Notes under the pieces: model-generated
What the model was told of the DNA's origin: nothing
The model's database searches: none
Seen by the model: only the letters and a program-made list of their open reading frames with translations
Position numbers and translations under genes: made by a program
Part shown: positions 18,210 to 25,630 of the stretch, in pieces
Layout: each line of letters begins with the position of its first letter
How positions within the stretch are numbered: position 1 is the first letter of the stretch
Assembly: GCF_012927325.1 (NCBI RefSeq)
Contig: NZ_JABBGI010000005.1
Location: 62,001-126,000 of the forward strand
Reading direction: 5' to 3'
DNA: 64,000 nt
From: Chryseobacterium antibioticum
Lineage (GTDB): Bacteria; Bacteroidota; Bacteroidia; Flavobacteriales; Weeksellaceae

Positions 18210-18788
18210 ATGCCAAGGAGTAAAGAATTTGACTATACAGAGAAACTGGAAGTAGTACGTAACCTCTTCTGGGAAAAAGGATATCATGCAACTTCTATAC
18301 ATGATATCGTTGCTTCCATGAAACTGAACAGGAGTAGCATTTATGATACCTATGGCAATAAGCATGATTTATTTTTAAAATGCCTGTCAAATTATGCAGC
18401 CTTCAAAGAAAATCAATATTCAAAAGCGTCACTGGTAAAGGATAAAGGAATTGAATCTCTAGAATATATTATCCGGGATGTTGTACATCAAACGCTGGCA
18501 GATAATAAAGCCTGTCTTATTGTAAAAACTATTTTTGAAGTGGCTCCTTCAGATCCCGAGGTTAAACAGTTCATTTTAAAGAATGCTGCTGTGCTTCAGA
18601 CTATTTTAGAACATTCCATATCACAGGCTCGTTCGGAAGGAGATATCAAAAGTGAAAGTTCTTCATCTGTTATTGCCCGTTATATCCTTTCTTCTTTCAG
18701 TAGTTTTTGGAGTCATTATATCTTAACGCAAAATAAAAAAGAAGTAACGGAAATGGTTGATTTTTTAATGGAGCAAATCAGGAAATAA
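18210..18788 (+). CDS. TetR/AcrR family transcriptional regulator
   Basis: Start set at ATG 18210 (192 residues); an in-frame TTG at 18195 lies inside the promoter. The N-terminal DNA-binding domain carries the helix-turn-helix SIHDIVASMKLNRSSIYDTY followed by GNKHDLF, as in the TetR/AcrR family. The all-helical ligand domain follows. Two copies of the same 17-bp site, one in its own promoter and one in front of the next gene, suggest autorepression and control of the SnoaL-like protein. Ligand unknown. Confidence 0.9.
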   Translation: MPRSKEFDYTEKLEVVRNLFWEKGYHATSIHDIVASMKLNRSSIYDTYGNKHDLFLKCLSNYAAFKENQYSKASLVKDKGIESLEYIIRDVVHQTLADNKACLIVKTIFEVAPSDPEVKQFILKNAAVLQTILEHSISQARSEGDIKSESSSSVIARYILSSFSSFWSHYILTQNKKEVTEMVDFLMEQIRK

Positions 18789-18804
18789 TTTTTTATCCAA
18801 TATT

Positions 18805-18821
18805 GGAACGATTGGTTTAAA
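18805..18821. promoter_or_regulatory. operator-like site, copy 2 (TetR-type)
   Basis: GGAACGATTGGTTTAAA, 15 of 17 bases identical to the site at 18178-18194, placed 16 bases after the TetR stop codon and 39 bases before the SnoaL-like gene. I do not see a clear -7 box between it and the gene. Confidence 0.5.
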
Positions 18822-18860
18822 ATTAAATAATAAAAAATATCAATTAACAAGCAAAATAAA

Positions 18861-19718
18861 ATGGAAACAATGCCTTTAAATGAGATCAGAAAAAATAAAA
18901 TTGAAACCTATTTCAACAAGATCGATTCGGGAACATTTGACGATGAATACTTTGGTCTTTATACTGAAGATGTAGAAATGTATTATCCAAAATTCGGGTT
19001 TGAAAAGGGAAAACAGGGAATTAAAAATTTTGGAAAGGTCATAGGAAAGCACTTGGAGAAACTTACTCATGATATGCAAAATTTCAGATATATTTTTTCA
19101 GACCCTATCATTGTGGTGGAAGGTAACGAAAAAGGAATCACAAGGTCCGGTAAAGAATGGCCTGACTATACTACCTCTTTTGGTAAATTCTGTAATGTCT
19201 TTGAATTTGACGGTGAACTGATCAAAAGGGTGCATATTTATGTAGATCCGGATTTTACATCGGAGGATACTGAAAGACTTACTATTTTCAGGAATGAATC
19301 CCAATCTGTTATAGAAAATCCGGTGCCTCAAACCAAAGACGTGGTTGAAGAATTCTATGACATACAGTTCGGAAGAAAAGAAGGAAATATCATGAATCTT
19401 TTTGCTGATGATGTAGATTGGGACCTGCCTGGTAATGAGGAGAAATTCCCATGGACAGGGAAAAGACAAACTAAACAGGAAATAGGTCAGTTTTTCCAGG
19501 AATTACACAATAATGTGACATCGGAAAGTTTTAATATTGATTTTATTTCTGTAAAAGGAGAAAACGCAACCGTAGTGGGACAATTATCCTCCAAAATACT
19601 GAAATATAACAAAGTATTCAGTACCGAATTTGTAGTTATTTTTAAAGTTGTCGATGGAAAAATTGTCAAATATCATTTCTTAGAAGACAGCTATGCCCTT
19701 AATGAAGAAATGAATTGA
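18861..19718 (+). CDS. tandem SnoaL-like (NTF2 fold) protein
   Basis: A 285-residue cytosolic protein made of two successive NTF2/SnoaL-like domains (about 5-140 and 155-280). Each opens with a helix and an acidic-aromatic segment (FGLYTEDVEMYYPK; LFADDVDWDLPGNEEKFPW) and ends in a strand with E-F-[DV]-G-[EK]-I. Single-domain relatives act as small ligand-binding enzymes such as polyketide cyclases or isomerases; the substrate here is unknown. It lies 72 bases after a TetR gene, with an operator-like site between them, so induction by a small molecule is likely. Confidence 0.75.
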   Translation: METMPLNEIRKNKIETYFNKIDSGTFDDEYFGLYTEDVEMYYPKFGFEKGKQGIKNFGKVIGKHLEKLTHDMQNFRYIFSDPIIVVEGNEKGITRSGKEWPDYTTSFGKFCNVFEFDGELIKRVHIYVDPDFTSEDTERLTIFRNESQSVIENPVPQTKDVVEEFYDIQFGRKEGNIMNLFADDVDWDLPGNEEKFPWTGKRQTKQEIGQFFQELHNNVTSESFNIDFISVKGENATVVGQLSSKILKYNKVFSTEFVVIFKVVDGKIVKYHFLEDSYALNEEMN

Positions 19719-19810
19719 TAAAGATGCATTTTCTTCGCTGTAAACTATTCTTATTGCAGCTGTTGAAAAATATGGTCTGCCTTTGAACAAAGCAAAATCT
19801 CTATATTTTT

Positions 19811-19874
19811 AACCACAAAAGTCTACAAGATTTTAAAATACTTAAGTATATCAATTTTTGTGACTTTTGTGGTT
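19811..19874. repeat. 13-bp perfect inverted repeat around a 38-base loop
   Basis: AACCACAAAAGTC (19811-19823) and GACTTTTGTGGTT (19862-19874) are perfectly complementary. It lies between two convergent genes and may act as a bidirectional terminator or be a dispersed intergenic repeat; no T-tract follows closely enough to be typical. Confidence 0.55.
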
Positions 19875-19921
19875 TTACTTTTCTGATCAATCCAGAATAT
19901 AGACCGTTTTATGTTCCATTC

Positions 19922-21862
19922 TTATTTCAGCAGATATTCCTGCATGAATCTGATCACTGCAAGACGCTGAAAATCTACATTTTCTTTTTTTCTGAATCCG
20001 TGGCCTTCGTTTTTAGCCTCCAGATACCATACTGTTTTTCCCTGAGCTTTCAGCTTATCTCTCATCTGAACAGCTTCCGTAACAGGAACTCTCGGATCAT
20101 TGGTCCCCTGAATGATAAACATTGGCTTTTTAATTTTGTCAATATTGTTCAATGGGGCAATTTTAGTGAAGAATTCGGCCATTTTAGGAATTCTTTCATC
20201 GCCGTACTCTACCCTTCTTAAATCTCTTCTGTATTCTTCCGTATTTTTAAGGAAGGTATTAAAATCAGAGATTCCAACAATATCTACAGAGCATCTGATC
20301 TTATCGGCATATTCATAAGCGGTGGCTAAGGTCATAAATCCACCGTAGCTTCCGCCCATGATCATAATCCTGTCTTTATCCAGTTCAGGTTGTTTGGCAA
20401 TCCAATCCAGAAGACTTCCGATATCTTTTACGGAATTCATTCTCAGATCCCAGTTATCTGCTGCGATGAATGTCTTTCCGAAGCCGGAAGATCCTCTTAC
20501 GTTAGGATAGATTATGGCTACCCCCATTTCATTGGTAAAGTAGTTGGAAGAACCTATTGAAGAAGCCATAGACTGCCCTTCCGGGCCTCCGTGGATGTTA
20601 ATAATAACCGGTCTTTTTCCTGTAAATTTCGATGAAGCCGGATAATAAAACCCGGAGATCTTCATATTGTCAAAACCTTTCCATTCGATCAATTTAGGAA
20701 CGGACATATCTGCAGGCTGCATTTCTCCCTGCTCACTTTCTGTCCATCTTTCTATATTCTGAGTGGCCATATCCATTTTATAAATATCGGACCCCGAATC
20801 TGCTGCGGATCTTGAGAAATAAAGAGACCTTCCGTCGTTAGAAAATTTCACACCACCAATCAATCCGGTTGGAATCTGGCTTACCGGCACATATTTTTTG
20901 GTAGCCGCATCAAGGATGTACAATTTATTGATTCCGCTTTCATTGGTGATAAAAGCAAGTTTAGACTGATCTTGGGAAAGATCGTAATCTTCTACGTTCC
21001 AGGGAATGGAAGTGGTAAGATACTCTGTCTTTTTGGTTTTCAAATTTAAAACGGCCAATCTGCTGAATTCATTGTTACGGTCCGTAACATAAAAAATTTC
21101 GTCCGGATTTTTACTGAACGAAGCACCGCTCTGGACCACACCTTTCTCTTTTCTATCGGTAATTGGTTCCAGCTTTTTGGATTCCAGATCATAGATATAC
21201 AGATAGGAATCGTTGGCAGACACATATTCAGTGATCAATAGTTTTTTACCGTCTTCGGACAGATCAGAGATTCCCCAGCCGCCTCCTTTTACTTCCAGAA
21301 CCAACTGTGTATCTTCCGGTTTTAAAGGATTCATGTAATAAATATCCCTGTCGCCCCCGTTTCTTTTGGTCGATGAAAAATAAAATCCTGAGCCGTCTTT
21401 TTTCCAGATCATTCCTCCGTTCTGGGATCTTCCGCCATCGGTAAGAAGTTTGGATTCCATGGTTTTCAGATCAAGCTTAAAAAGCTGTCCGAATTCATTT
21501 CCTCCGGTATCTTTGGTATAGATCAGATACTCCCCTTTTACGGGCTCATAGGAGGCTGTATTGACCGGTTCATCAAAGAATGTAAGTTGTTTTCTCGCTC
21601 CCATCGGCACAGAAACTTTATGAAGCTGATTCGTGGATGCAAAACGGGTCACTGCAATGATTTCTTTCCCGTTGGGATGAATGCTCGCAATCCCTGCATT
21701 CCTGCTTTCAGAATATTTCTTAATAGCCTGATTCATGGTTTTGGGAATAGGCAGAATATTCTCGGCAATGAGATTCTCGTTAGGACTCACAAACTCATTT
21801 TTCGTCTGTGCAGAAAGAAGCCCGGCCAGCGAAAGAGCCAAAACAATATATTTGTTTTTCAT
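19922..21862 (-). CDS. S9 family peptidase (prolyl oligopeptidase-like), secreted
   Basis: A 646-residue exported serine peptidase of the acylaminoacyl-peptidase/dipeptidyl-peptidase type, cleaving short peptides. It has a signal peptide (MKNKYIVLALSLAGLLSAQ), an N-terminal beta-propeller with repeated blades (residues about 50-380) that filters substrates, and a C-terminal alpha/beta-hydrolase domain with the nucleophile motif GGSYGGFM, then GTNDPRVPV (Asp) and NEGHGF (His). Length is normal. It stands alone, downstream of the lpdA-PH unit, from which a terminator separates it. Confidence 0.92.
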   Translation of the reverse strand: MKNKYIVLALSLAGLLSAQTKNEFVSPNENLIAENILPIPKTMNQAIKKYSESRNAGIASIHPNGKEIIAVTRFASTNQLHKVSVPMGARKQLTFFDEPVNTASYEPVKGEYLIYTKDTGGNEFGQLFKLDLKTMESKLLTDGGRSQNGGMIWKKDGSGFYFSSTKRNGGDRDIYYMNPLKPEDTQLVLEVKGGGWGISDLSEDGKKLLITEYVSANDSYLYIYDLESKKLEPITDRKEKGVVQSGASFSKNPDEIFYVTDRNNEFSRLAVLNLKTKKTEYLTTSIPWNVEDYDLSQDQSKLAFITNESGINKLYILDAATKKYVPVSQIPTGLIGGVKFSNDGRSLYFSRSAADSGSDIYKMDMATQNIERWTESEQGEMQPADMSVPKLIEWKGFDNMKISGFYYPASSKFTGKRPVIINIHGGPEGQSMASSIGSSNYFTNEMGVAIIYPNVRGSSGFGKTFIAADNWDLRMNSVKDIGSLLDWIAKQPELDKDRIMIMGGSYGGFMTLATAYEYADKIRCSVDIVGISDFNTFLKNTEEYRRDLRRVEYGDERIPKMAEFFTKIAPLNNIDKIKKPMFIIQGTNDPRVPVTEAVQMRDKLKAQGKTVWYLEAKNEGHGFRKKENVDFQRLAVIRFMQEYLLK

Positions 21863-21892
21863 TGTTAAATTTTTGCCTGAATTTACAAAAAA

Positions 21893-21917
21893 ACCACAGA
21901 CAAATTGCCTGTGGTTG
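21893..21917 (-). terminator. intrinsic terminator for the lpdA-PH unit
   Basis: AACCACAG (21893-21900) and CTGTGGTT (21910-21917) form an 8-bp stem. On the reverse strand it is followed by a T-run. It lies 24 bases beyond the stop of the PH-domain gene. Confidence 0.7.
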
Positions 21918-21940
21918 GTATATAAAGATATCTGATCTTT

Positions 21941-22555
21941 TTAATTATTGATATACTTTTCAAAGATGGCCGAAAAGTCTTTCTGGTTGTATTTCTCGTA
22001 GCTGTTCTTTGACCAGTTGAAAACATATTCATTCACATGCTGCAATTCCTGACTTTTGGAAACATTCTCCTGCTTTCCGGCAGCGACTGTAGTAATCGCT
22101 TTCTGAAGGCTTTCTACTGAGAAACCTAAAATAGACTGATTATGGTGTACTTCCTGCTGAATCGCCAAAAGAGCTTTGTAAAGGTCTTTTAACTGATCAA
22201 TCTGGCCTTTACTCACACTGATCATCAAGGGAACATTTCCGATATGGAATGAAATTTCCACATCAAGGTCAATAGTTCCTGCCGTTTGCAGTGCTATATT
22301 TGAGAACGGAAACTGATAATATTCGTATCTTCTCAAAATCCTTTTTTTATCCAGAGCACTGGCTCCGTCGATATGAATCAATGCTCTGTTTGTAAAGCAA
22401 TATTCGTCTCTTTTAGATTTAATCAGGAAGAAGATTCTCTCATTATCTTCTGACAAAATATAGTCATCTGAATCTACTTTGTCATAGTCCTGAGAAGGAA
22501 TAATTTTTCCGATATCACCAAGACCTAATGCTTCTGCAGCAAGTTTTTTAAACAT
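21941..22555 (-). CDS. bacterial PH-domain protein (YvbH-like)
   Basis: A 204-residue cytosolic protein. The first ~120 residues match the bacterial pleckstrin-homology family typified by Bacillus YvbH: MFKKLAAEALGLGDIGKII, then the DDYILSEDNERIFFLIKSK and EYCFTNRALIHIDGASALDKK segments are close to that family. The C-terminal part fits the YvbH-like oligomerisation region. Function in any organism is poorly known. It starts 27 bases after lpdA on the same strand, so the two are probably co-transcribed, though a functional link is not evident. Confidence 0.8.
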   Translation of the reverse strand: MFKKLAAEALGLGDIGKIIPSQDYDKVDSDDYILSEDNERIFFLIKSKRDEYCFTNRALIHIDGASALDKKRILRRYEYYQFPFSNIALQTAGTIDLDVEISFHIGNVPLMISVSKGQIDQLKDLYKALLAIQQEVHHNQSILGFSVESLQKAITTVAAGKQENVSKSQELQHVNEYVFNWSKNSYEKYNQKDFSAIFEKYINN

Positions 22556-22582
22556 CTTTGAATATATAGTTATGAGTTAGAT

Positions 22583-23971
22583 TTAGATGTGGATCACTTC
22601 ACCGTAAGCTGCTGCTGCTGCTTCCATGATCGCTTCAGATACTGTTGGGTGCGGGTGGATCGATTTAATGATCTCATGACCTGTAGTTTCCAGTTTTCTG
22701 GCCACTACTGCTTCCGCCACCATATCTGTAACGCCTTCTCCAATCATGTGACATCCTAACCATTCACCATATTTAGCATCAAAAATAACTTTGATGAAAC
22801 CGTCTGTATTTCCGTTAGCAGTAGCTTTACCACTTGCAGAAAGAGGGAACTTACCTACTTTGATCTCGTATCCTTTTTCTTTAGCCTGCTTTTCTGTAAG
22901 ACCTACAGAGGCTACTTCGGGGTGACAGTATGTACATCCAGGGATATTGCCGTAGTCGATTTTTTCAACATGCATTCCTTTGATTTTCTCAACACAAGTG
23001 ATTCCTTCAGCAGAAGCAACGTGTGCTAAAGCCTGAGTAGGAATAATATCACCGATTGCATAGTAACCAGGAACCGAAGTTTCGTACCATTCGTTTACTA
23101 AAACTCTTCCTTTATCTGTCTGGATTCCCACTTCTTCCAATCCGATATTTTCGATATTGGCAGCGATACCTACCGCAGAAAGTAAAATATCAGCTTCAAG
23201 GGTAATGGTTCCGTTGGCTGTTTTTACAGTAGCTTTCACGCCTTCTCCGCTCGTATCAACGCTTTCTACAGATGCATTGGTCATGATCTCGATTCCTGTC
23301 TTTTTAAGAGATTTCTCTAAGTGTTTAGAGATTTCCTCATCTTCTACAGGGACGATGTTCGGCATAAATTCCACAACCGTTACTTTAGTTCCCATTGTAT
23401 TATAGAAATCAGCAAATTCTACTCCGATAGCACCAGAACCTACAACAATCATAGATTTTGGTTGTTCAGGAAGAGATAATGCCTGTCTGTATCCTATTAC
23501 TTTTTTACCATCCTGAGGAAGGTTAGGAAGTTCTCTTGAACGTGCTCCTGTTGCAATAATAATGTTGCTTCCAGCATATTCAGTTACTTTACCGTCTTTA
23601 TCTGTAACAGAAACTTTTTTACCTTTCTGAATTGTAGCGGTACCAAGAATCACGTCGATCTTGTTCTTCTTCATCAGGAATTCAATTCCTTTGCTCATTT
23701 TACTGGCTACGCCACGGCTTCTCTGGATCACGTTTGGAAATTCAAAGCTGGCTTCCACTTTATTCAGACCATAGTCTTCAGCATGGTTGATATAATGAAA
23801 AACCTGAGCAGACTTCAGTAAAGCTTTCGTAGGAATACATCCCCAGTTCAGGCAGATACCTCCTAAGTTTTCTTTCTCGATAATTGCAGTTTTGAAACCT
23901 AATTGTGCTGCTCTGATCGCAGTAACATAACCGCCAGGACCGCTTCCGATGACAATGATATCGTAGTTCAT
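22583..23971 (-). CDS. lpdA: dihydrolipoyl dehydrogenase (E3)
   Basis: The FAD/NAD-dependent E3 subunit that reoxidises the lipoyl groups of 2-oxoacid dehydrogenase complexes. At 462 residues it has the FAD-binding GSGPGGY near residue 9, the redox pair C40-x4-C45 in GGICLNWGCIPTK, the NAD-binding GSGAIGVEFADF and the C-terminal catalytic His in IHPHPTVSEA. The E1 alpha/beta protein of one such complex lies at 49557-51989 in this window; E2 is not present here. Confidence 0.95.
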   Translation of the reverse strand: MNYDIIVIGSGPGGYVTAIRAAQLGFKTAIIEKENLGGICLNWGCIPTKALLKSAQVFHYINHAEDYGLNKVEASFEFPNVIQRSRGVASKMSKGIEFLMKKNKIDVILGTATIQKGKKVSVTDKDGKVTEYAGSNIIIATGARSRELPNLPQDGKKVIGYRQALSLPEQPKSMIVVGSGAIGVEFADFYNTMGTKVTVVEFMPNIVPVEDEEISKHLEKSLKKTGIEIMTNASVESVDTSGEGVKATVKTANGTITLEADILLSAVGIAANIENIGLEEVGIQTDKGRVLVNEWYETSVPGYYAIGDIIPTQALAHVASAEGITCVEKIKGMHVEKIDYGNIPGCTYCHPEVASVGLTEKQAKEKGYEIKVGKFPLSASGKATANGNTDGFIKVIFDAKYGEWLGCHMIGEGVTDMVAEAVVARKLETTGHEIIKSIHPHPTVSEAIMEAAAAAYGEVIHI

Positions 23972-24191
23972 TATTTTAAAAATTTTATGCGAATTTAAGG
24001 AAAAATATTGGATGTTTTATGTTCTGCCATTTCATATTTCACTGAACACTAAGTTCATTTTACCAGCCAGTACTTAGCCTAACGACCCTGAGCATCTTTT
24101 TTTTTCAAATATTAAATACCACTCCAAAATTTAAACACAATACTCAAAATCACAATAAAGTGATTTGATTGCCAGATAATAAAAATAACCA

Positions 24192-24214
24192 ATTGTAAAT
24201 GAATATTTTACAAT
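24192..24214. promoter_or_regulatory. inverted repeat in the promoter of a surface protein gene
   Basis: ATTGTAAA (24192-24199) and TTTACAAT (24207-24214) form a perfect dyad with a 7-base spacer. It lies just upstream of TATTTTCG (24223-24230), a one-mismatch -7 box, and 33 bases before the ATG at 24247. Candidate operator. Confidence 0.4.
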
Positions 24215-24246
24215 AATTTTCATATTTTCGCCCCAGATATAACAAT

Positions 24247-25110
24247 ATGAAAATAAAGAACTTTATTTCGATCTTTCTTCTATGTAGTGTTTTTTCAAAC
24301 GCACAAGTTGGTATTAGAACTACAACACCTAACAGTACTTTAGCCGTCGCCGGGTCTCTGGGGGCCGATTACAAACAGATCACCGCTACAGATCATTATA
24401 TCACTTATGACGGCGCTGCCAATGCTACCTTTACGCTTCCTGTCATTGGAACGGGTTCTACCAGTTATACGGGAAGAATTTATAAAATAAAAAACATCTC
24501 TGCTTCCAGCATTACGCTTCAGGCATCGAGTGGCAATACTTTAAGAATCGACAATACTCCGGTTTCGTCTTTTGTGATTCCTACCGGAGCTTATGCCGAG
24601 GTGGTGAACAACAGCAATACGACAGGAGGAACATGGGATCTGTCGTTTACGGTTCTTCCTAAACCGAGCAACGTTGAAATTTATGGAGTACAGCTTTCTA
24701 TTCCGCCTCACGGGGGTGGCTCTCCGGGAGTAACTGACTGGACTACTCATACGGTAACATCTTATGATACGGGTACAGGTACAGATGCATGGTGGGTGAT
24801 CAGCAAAGCTTCTACCACCTATGCACATACCGCAGGCTATTCCAATGCAAGCCGTATGACGATCGTCTATGAATATCAGGGCACCCCTTTCAATGTCACC
24901 AATATGTATCCTATTTTGACGGCAGGAAACAATTCCAGTTTTCCTGATGTGTTTACAGCTTCGTTCGTAAGTCTTGCGAATGTTTCAGAAAAAACAAGAC
25001 TTACCGTTTCGGTTTCCCGTATTGACTTTATAGGAGCCAACGGATCCAATAACAGTAACTGGACGGGGACTTTCATGCTGAATCTGTTGCTGGCGAGGAA
25101 ATTATATTAA
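24247..25110 (+). CDS. secreted tail-fibre-like surface protein
   Basis: A 287-residue protein with a signal peptide (MKIKNFISIFLLCSVFSNAQ). The mature start QVGIRTTTPNSTLAVAGSLG is the opening typical of many flavobacterial surface proteins that resemble phage tail-fibre or adhesin repeats. The rest is Gly/Thr/Ser-rich beta structure with few charges, consistent with an extracellular beta-fold. The gene at 52686-53477 begins the same way but has a different C-terminal half. No enzyme motif is seen. Role in adhesion or matrix is an inference from composition. Confidence 0.7.
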   Translation: MKIKNFISIFLLCSVFSNAQVGIRTTTPNSTLAVAGSLGADYKQITATDHYITYDGAANATFTLPVIGTGSTSYTGRIYKIKNISASSITLQASSGNTLRIDNTPVSSFVIPTGAYAEVVNNSNTTGGTWDLSFTVLPKPSNVEIYGVQLSIPPHGGGSPGVTDWTTHTVTSYDTGTGTDAWWVISKASTTYAHTAGYSNASRMTIVYEYQGTPFNVTNMYPILTAGNNSSFPDVFTASFVSLANVSEKTRLTVSVSRIDFIGANGSNNSNWTGTFMLNLLLARKLY

Positions 25111-25180
25111 GATAGATAAAGGATGAGGATGAGGCTAAGATGGAAGATGAAAAAAGATTGAGAATAATTATAAAATGAAG

Positions 25181-25211
25181 AAAGCCGTTTCACAAGATGT
25201 GAAACGGCTTT
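25181..25211. terminator. strong bidirectional terminator
   Basis: AAAGCCGTTTCACA (25181-25194), loop AGA, TGTGAAACGGCTTT (25198-25211): a perfect 14-bp stem with an A-rich and a T-rich flank, placed between two convergent genes. Confidence 0.9.
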
Positions 25212-25240
25212 TTATATCTATTTTAATGTATAACCCAAGA

Positions 25241-25501
25241 TTACATTTTTTTAAGTAATCTTTTCTCAGTCCGGTATCTTTCATTTAAAGCTTTCATCTG
25301 ATCTCTTTTCATCTTTTTTGTCGCAAGCGGATGATTCATAATCAGTTTCTTTTCTGTATTGTATTTTTTGTCCAGCTCACGCGATTTACTGCTGATTAGC
25401 TCACTTTTGGATGGGTGTGGGGGTGCCGGTGGTCGTTTCTGGGCATTCACACTCATCGATAAAACTAATAACAATACGGTTGATATAAAAAACTTTTTCA
25501 T
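25241..25501 (-). CDS. small secreted basic protein
   Basis: An 86-residue protein with a signal peptide (MKKFFISTVLLLVLSMSVNA, cleavage near 20) and a mature part of about 65 residues that starts Pro-rich (KRPPAPPHP) and continues as a highly charged, probably helical segment with many Lys, Arg and Glu. Such short basic exported helices are common in Chryseobacterium; function unknown. Confidence 0.65.
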   Translation of the reverse strand: MKKFFISTVLLLVLSMSVNAQKRPPAPPHPSKSELISSKSRELDKKYNTEKKLIMNHPLATKKMKRDQMKALNERYRTEKRLLKKM

Positions 25502-25630
25502 GACATTTACTTTTTTTTGAATGATTTTAAACGATGCTTATGATCAATTAAATTCATTCTGGTTTAAGTAAATATTACATATATCGTACCATAGCTATTA
25601 TTTAAGTTAAAATTTTGTATAATCAAAACC

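Noticed and set aside
25241..25501. Small basic protein as a toxin or histone-like protein
   Set aside because: It carries a signal peptide, so an intracellular DNA-binding role is unlikely, and there is no antitoxin partner.
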